Shown here piece after piece: positions 45,230-54,705 of a DNA stretch of 64,000 nucleotides (within the stretch, counting starts at the first letter, position 1; every line of letters begins with the position of its first letter). The DNA comes from Geothermovivens sp964644845 (lineage in GTDB: Bacteria > Zhuqueibacterota > Zhuqueibacteria > Oleimicrobiales > Geothermoviventaceae). The stretch is taken from NCBI GenBank assembly GCA_964644845.1, contig CAZXXS010000077.1, positions 86,565 to 150,564 on the forward strand, given 5' to 3'. The notes under the pieces were generated by a model that saw only the letters and a program-made list of their open reading frames with translations, searched no databases and had not been told where the DNA came from. The position numbers were made by a program, and so were the translations under genes.

Positions 45230-45994
45230 TTGGCGAAAAGAGATTCTGACAGCCTGAAGCGCCGACTTCGAAACTACTTTGCCACCGGACTCTTGGTTTT
45301 GGTACCGGTGGTGGTTACAATCTACATCCTTGTCCGCCTCTTCGTTTTTCTGGATGGCTTGCTGGGCAACCTGATTGGCGGTTTCTTAGGGTCTCTTTTC
45401 GGGACCGGGGGGGAACTACGGGTGCCCGGGCTTGGTCTTGTCGCCCTTGTTCTGCTAATCCTCCTCACGGGCATGGTCGCCCGGAATTACGTGGGCCGAA
45501 AGGTGATCGAGCTCGGGGACCAGATCATCACGCGTGTCCCCCTTGTCAACCGGATCTACTCCACGGTCCAGCAGATCAGTCGAGCGTTTTTCGCCGAAAA
45601 GCGTGAGTTCTTCAAAAGGGCTGTGCTGATCGAGTACCCGCGCAAGGGCGTCTACTGCATTGCTTTCTTCACGCAGGACACGCGTGGCGAAATTCAGGAG
45701 CACGTGGAGGAAGATCTCGTGGGTGTGTTCGTTCCCACAACGCCAAACCCAACGTCGGGATTCTTTCTGTTTGTACCGCGGGCGGACGTAATCGAGCTGG
45801 AAATGCCAATTGAGGAAGCACTTACGCTTGTGATTTCCGGCGGTGCTGTTCTTCCGGACGAACGCAAGAAAGAGGAACCTCTGATTTTGCGGCCCGATTT
45901 CCTCACTTTCCCTGAGCCGCCGCTCACGTTTTTCGAGAAGCTCTTGAAGAAGTTCCGTCTGAAAACGCCACAGCCGCCAACGCGGAGGTCCTGA
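45230..45994 (+). CDS. DUF502-family inner-membrane protein
   Basis: 254 residues from TTG 45230, chosen because GGGGAG lies eight bases upstream and because the longer frame adds 28 unconserved residues. After a basic N-terminus (LKRRLRNYFATG) come two membrane helices, LLVLVPVVVTIYILVRLFVFLDG and LGLVALVLLILLTGMVARNYVG. They are followed by the family's conserved RVPLVNRIYSTVQQ, VLIEYPRKGVYCIAFFT, and VFVPTTPNPTSGFFLFVPR. Unknown function; the C-terminal 35 residues are Pro- and charge-rich. Confidence 0.9.
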   Translation: MAKRDSDSLKRRLRNYFATGLLVLVPVVVTIYILVRLFVFLDGLLGNLIGGFLGSLFGTGGELRVPGLGLVALVLLILLTGMVARNYVGRKVIELGDQIITRVPLVNRIYSTVQQISRAFFAEKREFFKRAVLIEYPRKGVYCIAFFTQDTRGEIQEHVEEDLVGVFVPTTPNPTSGFFLFVPRADVIELEMPIEEALTLVISGGAVLPDERKKEEPLILRPDFLTFPEPPLTFFEKLLKKFRLKTPQPPTRRS

Positions 45995-46012
45995 GAAGTC
46001 TGGAGGTCTGTT

Positions 46013-47872
46013 CTGGCCCCTCGAGGCAAGATTGAACTGGCTGGTTTGGCACTCTTAACGGCGTTGCTGCCAACCCTTTGCGCGGCGCAGAGTCAACCCC
46101 TCACAATCGGAGCCTTTTTTCGTCAGGAGTTCAACACCTACCAGTGGACCTGGACTGTCGACTGGTCCCATGCGATGCCCGGCGGAGCCCGTTTCGCAGG
46201 GACGGAGTACTTTGCCAGTTCCCTTCTCGCACTGGCCGGCGGTGCAGACCGCTGGAAAGACGACCAGCGTCTGACAGCCTTGTGGCGACTGCCCGTCGGG
46301 CGAAACGCGCAGGTTTTGACGGGTGCGCGCGTCTACCGGTACTGGGACCGGCAGTCAGGTCTTTTGAACGATTACAGCACTCAGCAAGCGTTTGTTGGTC
46401 TTGAGTTCCGACCTCGAACGCATTTTCTCTTCCGCGGCGAGCTGGGACCAAAGCGCGACAAACGATTTTCGCAAAAGGACTGGGGGCCGGGCTGGCAACT
46501 TCTCGCTGAAATTCGAGCGCTACCGTGGCTGGAGTACGAGCAGGACGCGTCGCTTTTGTGGCAAAGGGATCGACTGGGGCCTCGTCAGAACGAAGACCTG
46601 CGGTTTTTCTACCGGCTGGGACGGGTTTTTCAGCCAGGGGTTGCGGACACTCTGGATGTGCGCTGGGATCGCTACCGACGCGACAACTACATGAACCCTG
46701 AGCTCGATCTTGAGAATTTCGCAGAGTCGGTTCTTGCCACGTCCAACAAGCTGCACTACGCCCTGAACGAAACCTGGCGAGCCGTGTGGCGAACGGAGTT
46801 TCGGAGCGGCCGTGTTGAGGTGCGGCAAATCGAGGCGGGCCGCGTTGTGCAGCGGCGTCGACGGAACGAGAGCGATTTCCGAAATCTGGGGCGCCTCGTT
46901 GCCACGAGTGATCGCTGGCGGGGCTTTGTGGAGATGAGTTACCGTAGCGCCGCCACGCGTTACAGGCTCCCTGTGGCGGAGCAAAAAACGCCGTTTTCGT
47001 CACGTCTTGCCTTTGTAGCACCCGACAATCAGAGTCGGTTCCTCTCTCTTGCCACACGCCTTGCCGGCATGTTGAGTGCCAGGGATTCCGTGACGTTCGG
47101 CGCGCAGGTGAGCCGGCTGCAGTACGACACGCCGGACACGAGTAATTTCGACGACCACGACGAGTTTCGAGTCGACAGTTTTTTCGCTTGGAAGCACTAT
47201 CTGACGGCGAATCTCAACGTGGCCTTACGTGCTGGGGTGGGATTGTACCACCTGGTTTACATCTTCGGGGAGCGTAGCGCTGACAACAACTGGAACCGCG
47301 TTGTACGGCTGGCCCCTTCCGTTGAGCTGCGTCCGGCGCGAGGTACGCGTCTGCTCCATCGCTTCGAAGTGCTCGCCAACTACATCGACTACGACTTTGA
47401 ACGGGAGCTGGAAGGAACGCGGAGTTTCGTGTTTCGTCGCTTCCTGGCCGAGGATTCGCTGCAAGTTGGCCAGAACCGCCGGTACGGGTTCCTGGCGGTG
47501 TTGCGGCTTCAGACCGAAGAGAGCGGTCGGCTGTACTGGGACGAATTTGCCGAACGTCCCTTGACCGAACGCGTGGCCAGGCGTGCCCGGTTGCTTGTCC
47601 GACGGCGTTTGGGGGTTCGAAGCAGGCTTGACGTTGGCTTTGCGTACTACGAGCGACGTGAACGCCGCTTCAAACGCCGTGGTGCCGGTGCACCGTACCT
47701 TAAGGAACCCGTAGGGACGTTCATCTCGCGTGGCCCAATCGTGGCATTTGTTTTCTGGAATCGGTCCGGTTCGTCGGTACAATTGTTTGCTCAGAGGCAA
47801 AAGGTGTCGCCGCTTGCCGGAGCCGTGTATTTCGCCAACACGATTGAGCTGACCGTACACTGGAACCTGTGA
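46013..47872 (+). CDS. Outer-membrane beta-barrel protein, probable CTG start
   Basis: About 619 residues. A GGAGGT at 46002-46007 is correctly spaced for a CTG at 46013, giving a normal signal peptide (APRGKIELAGLALLTALLPTLCAA) with basic n-region; the first conventional start, TTG 46046, has no site and loses the charges. After cleavage the protein is a run of amphipathic strands with aromatic girdles (EFNTYQWTWTVDWSH, LLFRGELGP, ALWRLPVGRNAQVLTGARVYRYWD), ending IELTVHWNL. Predicted porin-like or structural barrel; no recognised family. In-frame stop just before is TGA 45992-45994, the end of DUF502. Confidence 0.75.
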   Translation: MAPRGKIELAGLALLTALLPTLCAAQSQPLTIGAFFRQEFNTYQWTWTVDWSHAMPGGARFAGTEYFASSLLALAGGADRWKDDQRLTALWRLPVGRNAQVLTGARVYRYWDRQSGLLNDYSTQQAFVGLEFRPRTHFLFRGELGPKRDKRFSQKDWGPGWQLLAEIRALPWLEYEQDASLLWQRDRLGPRQNEDLRFFYRLGRVFQPGVADTLDVRWDRYRRDNYMNPELDLENFAESVLATSNKLHYALNETWRAVWRTEFRSGRVEVRQIEAGRVVQRRRRNESDFRNLGRLVATSDRWRGFVEMSYRSAATRYRLPVAEQKTPFSSRLAFVAPDNQSRFLSLATRLAGMLSARDSVTFGAQVSRLQYDTPDTSNFDDHDEFRVDSFFAWKHYLTANLNVALRAGVGLYHLVYIFGERSADNNWNRVVRLAPSVELRPARGTRLLHRFEVLANYIDYDFERELEGTRSFVFRRFLAEDSLQVGQNRRYGFLAVLRLQTEESGRLYWDEFAERPLTERVARRARLLVRRRLGVRSRLDVGFAYYERRERRFKRRGAGAPYLKEPVGTFISRGPIVAFVFWNRSGSSVQLFAQRQKVSPLAGAVYFANTIELTVHWNL

Positions 47873-48342
47873 GGGCGCAAAGGGCTTCAAGAAATCAAGT
47901 GCAACAGAGAACCTCTTTGCGCTCAGCTGGCGAGCGCTGGTGGCAACGGACTGTGGATCGACCTGCCTGCTGGTTGGCCGTACTTGAGTTTGTCGAACAG
48001 GATCAGACGGGCCTGGGGACTTTGGAGGTGGTAACGGCGGCTTGGGGCCGCACGGGTGGAGATTTGACGGCACGGATTCAGTTGGCGCCGAAAAAGACAG
48101 CACCCCGTACGTGCTGGGTAAAGTTGGGTTGTTGTTTTCTGCGGAAATTGGTGTGGTTTTGAAATTGCCGCTTCGGGCTGGAAACAACTCTGCCGGGCCG
48201 CGAGTTGCCGTGCAATTTCCCGGAAAGACCGAACGGTCGGAAGATCAGTTAACAGCAGTTTGTTTTCCGAGCAGATCCACCGGGCTTTTAAAGTGGATTC
48301 CTGCGGAGCGGGACGCAGTGCGAACTAGTGAGGAAGGGACGC
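47873..48342. other. Intergenic region before the RsbW-like gene
   Basis: 470 bases with no gene that can be supported and no strong promoter. It ends with GAGGAAGGG at 48330-48338, the ribosome-binding site of the next gene. Confidence 0.35.
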
Positions 48343-48789
48343 GTGAAACGCCGTAACGGCCGGCCTGATTTCGAGATTTCTGTTGCTAGCACACCCGACA
48401 ACATCCCTGTGGTCGAGGCCTTCGTGGAGGAAAAACTCAGAGAAAAGGTCCCTTCCGAAGACGACCGGGACAGCATCGCGATCGCGTTGACGGAGGTGGT
48501 TAGCAACGCCATCTACCACGGGAACAAGCAAGATCCCCGCAAAAAGGTTTTCGTCAGGGGCTGGATCGAGGCGGGGAAAGTTCGGCTCGAAGTACAGGAT
48601 CAGGGCGAAGGGTTCGACCCGGGTTCCCTTGGCAACCCCCTGGACCCGGAAAACCTGATGAAGGATTCGGGTCGCGGGATCTTCATTTTGAAGGCGTTGA
48701 TGGACGAAGTTCACTTCGATTTTTCCCGAGGTGGAACCCTGGTGACCCTTGTGAAGCTCATCGCTTCCAAGCCTGAAGCTGAGGAATGA
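48343..48789 (+). CDS. RsbW-like anti-sigma/serine-protein kinase (HATPase_c_2)
   Basis: 148 residues from GTG 48343, which has GAGGAAGGG four bases upstream; GTG 48328 is the longer option. GHKL fold: N-box LTEVVSNAIYHGNK, G1 VQDQGEGFDP, G2 DSGRGIFILKALMD and GTLVTLVKL. These kinases phosphorylate STAS proteins or bind sigma factors. The gene overlaps the start of a SpoIIE-type phosphatase gene by four bases, the standard pairing of opposing kinase and phosphatase in partner switching. No sigma factor gene is adjacent. Confidence 0.88.
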   Translation: MKRRNGRPDFEISVASTPDNIPVVEAFVEEKLREKVPSEDDRDSIAIALTEVVSNAIYHGNKQDPRKKVFVRGWIEAGKVRLEVQDQGEGFDPGSLGNPLDPENLMKDSGRGIFILKALMDEVHFDFSRGGTLVTLVKLIASKPEAEE

Positions 48790-50963
48790 TCGTCGAGGAA
48801 CTGGCGGCTGCTGTCTACCTGACGGCAGCCTTCGTTGTTTTCTTCCTGGGTCTGGCCATTTACCGGCACGGACCGCAGCGGACCCTGAACCGCGTCGCTG
48901 CCTGGATGTTTTTCTTTGCGGCTCTGGGAGCGACCACCGGAGGACTGGGGCTGCTGTCTGGCCCTTTGGTTTCGGGCACGGTCCTGGCGGTGAGGCTGGC
49001 GTCGGTGTGGGAATTGTTTTTCCCGACGCTCCTGACCTTCAGTTTACTCTACCCTCGCAAAAATCCGATGCTTGAGACCCATCCGCAGCTTGTTCTGTGG
49101 ATTTACTTCCCTTACGCTTTTCACCTTGCGCTTCTTCTTTTCGTGGGGCACGGAGCCGAATTCTCGTTTCCGCCTCTGAACCTGGACTGGGCCAGGGGAG
49201 TGTTCGTCCCGATCCAGATCGTGTGGGTGCTGTTGACGCGCGCTGTGGAGGAATTTGTGCGCTTCCACATGCGCGCTTTTGCACTTGTGGATCTGGTCTA
49301 CGCCGGTGTTGCTCTGGGTTTACTGGGACGTAGCTTTCAGAGTGTTGCAGATCCTCAGCTCAGCAGACAGGGTCGGCTTGTGGTAATCGGCCTTGGTGTT
49401 GGTGTTGGGGCGTACGCACTGGCTTTCCTGGTCCCTCGGGTGGTCAGAGTTGGCGTGTCGCCCTGGTTTGCGAATGCGCTTCTCCTGCTGGCGCTTGTGT
49501 TCAGCACAGCCGCCCTGGCCTGGGCCATTGTGCGTTACCAGTTTCTCGACGTGCGGGCCATGGCCCGGCGGGGATTGGTGTTGTCTGCCGCCTCCGGACT
49601 GGTTGCAGGCCTGTACTTGTTGACCTACACCCAGGTGCAACGCTTGTCTTCCTCGTTGCTCGGCTTTCGAGCTCCGGTGCTGGAAGTCTTCTTCGTTTTG
49701 GTGGCGGTGTTTCTTTTTCAGCCGCTGGTTCAGGTGCTGGAGAGCAGCGCAGAAAGGCTTTTTGCACGTGAGGTATTGGACCTGCGTTCGGCATTCCAGA
49801 AGCTGAGCGAGGATCTGGTTGCGTCGTTCGACCTGCAAGAACTGGCTTCCAAGCTCCGGGAACGCCTTGGTACGGACCTCGGACTCAGCGGAATCGACTT
49901 GTGGGTAGATGAGGGTGGGACACTGCGACGTGTGGACAACGGCGAAATCCTGACCGGCACACAACGCGAGCGTCTGGCGAGGCTGGAATTGCCCATTTTC
50001 GCCGCTGAGCTGAACGGGCGCGAGGAGGGCAGCGGACCAATGGGATGGCGAATGCCAGAAGATGCTCTTCTGTTACCGCTTCGTCGGGGCGACGCGTTTT
50101 TGGGGCTTCTCTTGGCGACACCGGTTCCGGGTAACCGATGGGGCTCTGAGGAGCTTGCTTTGATGCACGCGTTGGCCGGGCAGGTGGCCATCGCAGTCGA
50201 GAATGTACGGTTGCACCGTGAACAACTCGCCCGGCGACGTGTTGAAGAAGAGCTGGCCCTGGCGCGCGACATCCAACGGGAGCTACTGCCGGCTCGGATC
50301 CCGTCGAGTGTGAATTTCGAGTTTGCCGCGTTGACGATCCCGTCGCGTGAGGTGGGTGGCGATCTTTATGATTTCGTCGAATTTTCTGCCACCCGGATTG
50401 GTGTAGCGCTTGGCGATGTTTCCGGAAAAGGCGTTCCCGCTTCGCTTCTGATGGCGAATATTCTGGCTGCTTTTCGCGTGTTGGCCACTCCGGAGCGCAG
50501 TCCGTCCGAGGTGGTGTCGGCGCTTAATCGCCAGTTAGCTCGCAGCACCACTCCCGATCGCTACGCCACGTTCATCTACGGTCAGCTCGACGCCGACAAC
50601 TTACGGTTCACGTTCTGCAACGCCGGGCACAACTACCCACTGGTTCGTTGGCCGGACGGTTCCGTCCGTTTCCTCGAGCACAGCGACATGGTGCTGGGCG
50701 TGCTCGAAGAGGCTGACTACAGCACGTGGGAAACGGAGCTACTGCCGGGGTCCTGCCTGGTACTGTACACGGACGGCGTCACCGAGGCTTTTAATCCCGA
50801 GGGAGAGGAGTACGGAGAAGAACGGCTGCTTGAGCTGGTGGCTGAGTGGGGAGGTGGGTCTGCTTCGTCTTTGCGCGACCGCATTCTGGAGGCGATCCGG
50901 GAGTTCGGCGCCGGGAGGTGCGACTACGACGACGTTACGATGATCATCGCGCGAGTCGTTTGA
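48786..50963 (+). CDS. Membrane SpoIIE-type phosphatase with GAF domain
   Basis: 725 residues. The N-terminal part (about 1-310) has about nine hydrophobic segments, as in histidine kinases with seven- or eight-helix sensors. A GAF domain follows (about 345-480), then a coiled linker (RRRVEEELALARDIQREL) and the PP2C/SpoIIE domain (about 500-720) with VGGDLYDFVEF, LGDVSGKGVPASLLMANI, CNAGHNYPLV, YTDGVTEAFNP and YDDVTMIIARVV. The ATG overlaps the RsbW-like stop (ATGA), so kinase and phosphatase are translated together. It likely senses a membrane or intracellular signal and dephosphorylates a STAS protein. Confidence 0.92.
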   Translation: MIVEELAAAVYLTAAFVVFFLGLAIYRHGPQRTLNRVAAWMFFFAALGATTGGLGLLSGPLVSGTVLAVRLASVWELFFPTLLTFSLLYPRKNPMLETHPQLVLWIYFPYAFHLALLLFVGHGAEFSFPPLNLDWARGVFVPIQIVWVLLTRAVEEFVRFHMRAFALVDLVYAGVALGLLGRSFQSVADPQLSRQGRLVVIGLGVGVGAYALAFLVPRVVRVGVSPWFANALLLLALVFSTAALAWAIVRYQFLDVRAMARRGLVLSAASGLVAGLYLLTYTQVQRLSSSLLGFRAPVLEVFFVLVAVFLFQPLVQVLESSAERLFAREVLDLRSAFQKLSEDLVASFDLQELASKLRERLGTDLGLSGIDLWVDEGGTLRRVDNGEILTGTQRERLARLELPIFAAELNGREEGSGPMGWRMPEDALLLPLRRGDAFLGLLLATPVPGNRWGSEELALMHALAGQVAIAVENVRLHREQLARRRVEEELALARDIQRELLPARIPSSVNFEFAALTIPSREVGGDLYDFVEFSATRIGVALGDVSGKGVPASLLMANILAAFRVLATPERSPSEVVSALNRQLARSTTPDRYATFIYGQLDADNLRFTFCNAGHNYPLVRWPDGSVRFLEHSDMVLGVLEEADYSTWETELLPGSCLVLYTDGVTEAFNPEGEEYGEERLLELVAEWGGGSASSLRDRILEAIREFGAGRCDYDDVTMIIARVV

Positions 50964-50979
50964 ACGGTTGACAAACCGT
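50964..50979 (+). terminator. Small hairpin at the end of the SpoIIE gene
   Basis: ACGGTT (50964-50969) and AACCGT (50974-50979) with a GACA loop directly after the stop codon. Short and without T-run. Confidence 0.3.
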
Positions 50980-51205
50980 AAGCGACCCGGGGACGCTGTG
51001 AGGTGTCGGGAGTAAGCTGGCCCCCGCGGAGCAGTTGCGCTGGACAGCCCCAGTCGACGGCTGATGTTCCGGTGGTTAAACGTCTCGACCCAGCTTTCGG
51101 GCTCTGGATCCGGTTCCACGGGAGCGCTCTGAGGTTCGCTCAGGCAAAATCTGTTCCCGTTGCCTCGGGCAGAGCTGGAGGGATCACGGTTACGGGAGAA
51201 AGTGG

Positions 51206-52573
51206 ATGGCAGAGGGCAGTTGGCAAGCTGTGTTCGTAAGAGAGCAAAACGCAGAACAGGTGGGCAGGCAACCAGGTCGGAAGAGGCCGGGTCGTGCTCG
51301 GACCCGGGTACCGTTGTGGACCGGACTGCTTTTGCTGCTGTGCCTTGGGGATGTAAGTAGCGTTTTCGGTCAGCGTGTGGTGGCGGAGCGTGTCGAGGGC
51401 AACCGCCGGACCAAACCTTGGGTGATTCTGCGCGAGCTGAAGACGCAGGTTGGCGACAGCGTGACGCCGTCCGATCTCGAGGTGGATCGCGACCGCGTTC
51501 TCAACCTGGGTTTGTTCGAACGCGCCGAGGTGACCTTGCATCCTGGCCCTGAGGGCGACACACTGGTTGTCCGGGTCTGGGAGCGTTGGTACATTTTCCC
51601 TTTTCCGATTCTTTTCGCGAACGAACATGATCTGAGGAAGCTTTCTTACGGTCTCGGCCTGGCGCATTTCAATTTTCGGGGACGAGCGGAAATCGTGAGC
51701 GTGGTAGGATGGCTCGGTTACAACCCCGCTTTGCGGTTTAGCTACAGTAACCCCTGGTTCGGCGGCAAACACCGTCTGCTGGGCAGTCTGGAGGTGTTTT
51801 GGTCTTCGATTCAGGGCAAGTCTTTGGAGTTCCCTGAGTACCACGAGAAACAGCGGGGCGTCAAGGTGCGGTTCGGCAAACGCTTCAGCTACGGCACGTA
51901 CGTCGTGGGCCTGGCCGGGTATACGCTTCGGCGAACGGATCCACCTGATCTGGGTGTAACGATCGATCCCGGCGGGAGAGACGCGTTTGGCTCGTTGGGT
52001 TTGCTGGCCATTTTCGACGGTCGCGATTTTCGGCCGTACCCTTGGCGGGGCTACTACGTTGAGTCCTTGTTGAAACAGAACGGGTTCGGTGCTCCGCTGA
52101 TCGACTACACCCGCCTCGTGCTGGACACGCGTGGCTACCTGCCCCTGCCGGTCGGGTCTTTGGGGCTCAGGGTGGTCACGAAGCTCAGCCGCGGCCGTGT
52201 GCCCGTTTACGATCGCGTTTACATCGGGTACGAGGAACGTGTACGTGGACATTTCGCGAAACGCCTGGAGGGGGACGACATGGGCCTGGGAAGTGTCGAG
52301 TGGAAGGTTACGTTGCTGCCGCTTCGGTACTGGCCTGCGCCTACGTACCTGCCCCTCACGACCGCGCTGAAGTTCGGTTTGAACGCCTCGGTCTTTTACG
52401 ATGTGGCCGCGGTGTGGCGCCGGGGGCAAAGCGCGCGGGCGGGTACGTGGCTGCACGGTTTCGGCGTGGGGTTGCACGTTCGCGTTCCGTACGCAGAGGT
52501 GGTTCGCCTCGAGGCCGCTTTCGACGAAAAGGGCAAGGCCGAGTTCATCCTCGACGTCGGCAAAGCTTTCTGA
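51206..52573 (+). CDS. Omp85/BamA-superfamily protein with one POTRA domain
   Basis: 455 residues. Signal-like segment after a long basic n-region (about 28-55, TRVPLWTGLLLLLCLGDVSSVFG). One POTRA (about 56-130; VEGNRRTKPWVILRELKTQVGD, LFERAEVTL) precedes a C-terminal barrel of about 320 residues with Omp85-type strands (LAHFNFRGRAEIVS, NPWFGGKHRLLGSLEVF, SLGLLAIFDGRDF) and a terminal Phe (DVGKAF). Shorter than BamA (usually five POTRA), more like FhaC-type or other one- or two-POTRA translocases. Substrate unknown. ATG 51206 has GGGAGA about seven bases upstream. Confidence 0.85.
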   Translation: MAEGSWQAVFVREQNAEQVGRQPGRKRPGRARTRVPLWTGLLLLLCLGDVSSVFGQRVVAERVEGNRRTKPWVILRELKTQVGDSVTPSDLEVDRDRVLNLGLFERAEVTLHPGPEGDTLVVRVWERWYIFPFPILFANEHDLRKLSYGLGLAHFNFRGRAEIVSVVGWLGYNPALRFSYSNPWFGGKHRLLGSLEVFWSSIQGKSLEFPEYHEKQRGVKVRFGKRFSYGTYVVGLAGYTLRRTDPPDLGVTIDPGGRDAFGSLGLLAIFDGRDFRPYPWRGYYVESLLKQNGFGAPLIDYTRLVLDTRGYLPLPVGSLGLRVVTKLSRGRVPVYDRVYIGYEERVRGHFAKRLEGDDMGLGSVEWKVTLLPLRYWPAPTYLPLTTALKFGLNASVFYDVAAVWRRGQSARAGTWLHGFGVGLHVRVPYAEVVRLEAAFDEKGKAEFILDVGKAF

Positions 52574-52711
52574 ACAGGTTCTGGGCAGGGTAGCGTTCTC
52601 GTGCCGGGGCGGGTGGACTCGTCTGTGGGAGAAGTTCTGGAACGCTTGGGTACCGGGCTAAGGTGCGCCGCGGACCAGCGTTTTTGACGGAGCAGGTGAC
52701 TGTGAGGTGGC

Positions 52712-53461
52712 ATGTCTGAGGTGCCTTTTGAAAACGTCGATTTCTACTTCGCCCCGGATCTGGAAGACGTTTCGGAGCGGCTGGAACTGGGGGGCGAAGA
52801 AGTGCATCATCTGGCTCGCGCTGCTCGACACCGGCCGGGCGACGTTGTTGGCCTGACCAACGGTCAAGGGCTGGTGGTGACGGCTCGCGTGGAATCGGTT
52901 GCTCGCGATCGCGCGGTGCTCGTGGTTCTGGACCGTTTCCCGGGACACGGCGAACCGGCTTTGAGCCTGACGTTGGGGGTGGGACTGATTGCGCCAAATC
53001 GGTTCGAGTGGCTGGTGGAGAAAGCGGTGGAAATTGGGGTTGTGAAGATTGTGCCTCTGTCGACAGATCGGTCCGAGCGGCGACGGGGTGTCCGTCTGGA
53101 ACGATTGCGGCGCATCGCTGTGGCGGCTACCAAACAGTGTCAGCGAGCTGTGGTCCCCGAAATTGTACCCCCCTTGCGGCTGGAAGAATTTGCAACGAGC
53201 GCAGGCCAGTACGATGTGGCAGTCCTCGCTGAACCAGCGGGGAAGCAAGACATTGCATCCGCACTGCGCGGTGCAGAGGTGGGAGCAGCTCCGCGGTCTG
53301 CGCTTGGTCTGGTTGGACCAGAAGGAGGCTTTTCCCCGGCGGAGGTGGACCTTGCTCTTTCGTCAGGGTTTGTGTCCGTCAGTTTGGGTAGTCGCCGTTT
53401 GCGGACCGAAACCGCCGCCTTGCATTTGTCAATTTTGTTGCTTAACATTCGGGCGCGGTAG
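52712..53461 (+). CDS. rsmE: 16S rRNA m3U1498 methyltransferase RsmE
   Basis: 249 residues. N-terminal PUA-like segment (VHHLARAARHRPGDVVGLTNGQG), then the SPOUT knot: LTLGVGLIAPNRFEWLVEKAVEIGV, RLERLRRIAVAATKQCQRAVVPEI and the SAM-binding end GLVGPEGGFSPAEVDLAL ... SLGSRRLRTETAALH. It methylates U1498 of 16S rRNA. ATG 52712; 33 bases separate it from the HIT gene. Confidence 0.96.
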   Translation: MSEVPFENVDFYFAPDLEDVSERLELGGEEVHHLARAARHRPGDVVGLTNGQGLVVTARVESVARDRAVLVVLDRFPGHGEPALSLTLGVGLIAPNRFEWLVEKAVEIGVVKIVPLSTDRSERRRGVRLERLRRIAVAATKQCQRAVVPEIVPPLRLEEFATSAGQYDVAVLAEPAGKQDIASALRGAEVGAAPRSALGLVGPEGGFSPAEVDLALSSGFVSVSLGSRRLRTETAALHLSILLLNIRAR

Positions 53462-53500
53462 CTGCGGGGCTGGGCTTCGAAAACCGAAGAGGAGGTGGGC

Positions 53501-53845
53501 ATGCAAGAGTGCGTGTTCTGCAACATCATTTCGAAGAAGATGCCAGCTGAGTTTGTTTACGAGAACGAGAGGGTAGTGGCTTTCCGGGACATCAATCCTC
53601 AGGCGCCCGTGCACATCTTGATTGTACCCCGCAAACACATCGCCACAACGAACGATGTCGGAGAAGCCGACAAGGACCTGATTGGCGAAATGATCCTCGT
53701 TGCCAAGCAGGTTGCGCAGCAGGAGGGAGTTGCCGAGTCGGGCTACCGGTTGGTGATGAACTGCAACGAGCACAGCGGGCAGGAAATTTACCACCTTCAC
53801 CTGCATCTCCTTGGTGGACGCCGGATGACGTGGCCGCCGGGTTGA
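53501..53845 (+). CDS. HIT-family (HINT-like) nucleotide-binding protein
   Basis: 114 residues from ATG 53501 with GGAGG five bases upstream. Two Cys at the start (CVFCNIISKKMPAEFVYENERVVAF), the HILIVPRKHI strand and the H-x-H-x-H triad YHLHLHLLGG at the end, normal HINT length. Hydrolyses phosphoramidates of purine nucleotides; physiological role uncertain. Confidence 0.93.
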   Translation: MQECVFCNIISKKMPAEFVYENERVVAFRDINPQAPVHILIVPRKHIATTNDVGEADKDLIGEMILVAKQVAQQEGVAESGYRLVMNCNEHSGQEIYHLHLHLLGGRRMTWPPG

Positions 53846-54705
53846 TGATTCTGCGGGGCTTAGCCCCGTTCTGCCAGCCAGATTGAAGAAAACCCTGCCG
53901 CGGTGCTTTTCGTTTCCTTGTGGGGCTTTCCTCCCGTGCGTGTGTCGACGCATTCTGCTCCTGTTCACACTTCGAGGCTGTGGCGTTTGAGTGCAAGGGG
54001 CGTTTCGCTGCCGAACCCGTCGGCCTTGGGCTCAAAGCAGCCGAGTTTCGTCTCCGGTTTTTTCTGCGGGGAAGTGTGGCTTACCCTTGTTCGAACGAGT
54101 AGGCTCAGTAACCTGACTGGTGCGTTTCGCCGAAAAGAAGTCCCCGGAGTGCTGCTTTTGGGTGTCTTGACCTGGGACGTGACCGCTTACGAGAAAAACA
54201 GTGGACTCTGGGATGAGAAGGGACTTGTGCCCGGTCCGAACCGCTGTATCTGAGGGCGAGCCTGGTCCCGCGCTGCGTCAGGTCCATGTGCCAAGCATTG
54301 ATTCGAAAGACGGGGGATCTTCCGTTAGAAGACTCATTCTGGCTTCTTGAGGCACGTGGTTTTCCGGTGCGCCAGGTCTTTCAGTTCCCTCCGTGAGCTT
54401 TGCTCATCCTTGCATCCCTGCCTGTTTGGTTTCCTGCGTAAAGACTTCCCAAATTGTGCCGAAACGTTAGATGGTGGTTGGAAGGCATTCTTAGGGTAAC
54501 CACACTCGCCGAGTGACTCGCGGGTGGGAATGGGAGCTCTCAGCCGCGGTGTAACGGCTGTCGTCCGTGGCCACGCAGGTCTTTTTTCCTTCGACCTCTT
54601 CAATCTGTACTTCCAGTTGAAGGCCGGACGGGCCAGCCAGCGGTGCGGTACACTCGTCGGGTACGGGAACGAAGCTTTGTAGAGCGCCCGAACGGAGGTT
54701 GACAC
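53846..54705. other. 860-base intergenic region
   Basis: Longest gap in the right half. It starts with a hairpin (53854-53868). No promoter of good quality or ORF is supported on the plus strand. A minus-strand frame of 77 residues (54491-54724, TTG start) reads fairly protein-like in its second half (LQLEVQIEEVEGKKTCVATDD) but overlaps the next gene's start and has no ribosome-binding site. Confidence 0.4.
53854..53868 (+). terminator. GC-rich hairpin after the HIT gene
   Basis: CGGGGCT-T-AGCCCCG, a perfect seven-base inverted repeat nine bases after the HIT stop, followed by TTCT. Likely an intrinsic terminator. Confidence 0.5.
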
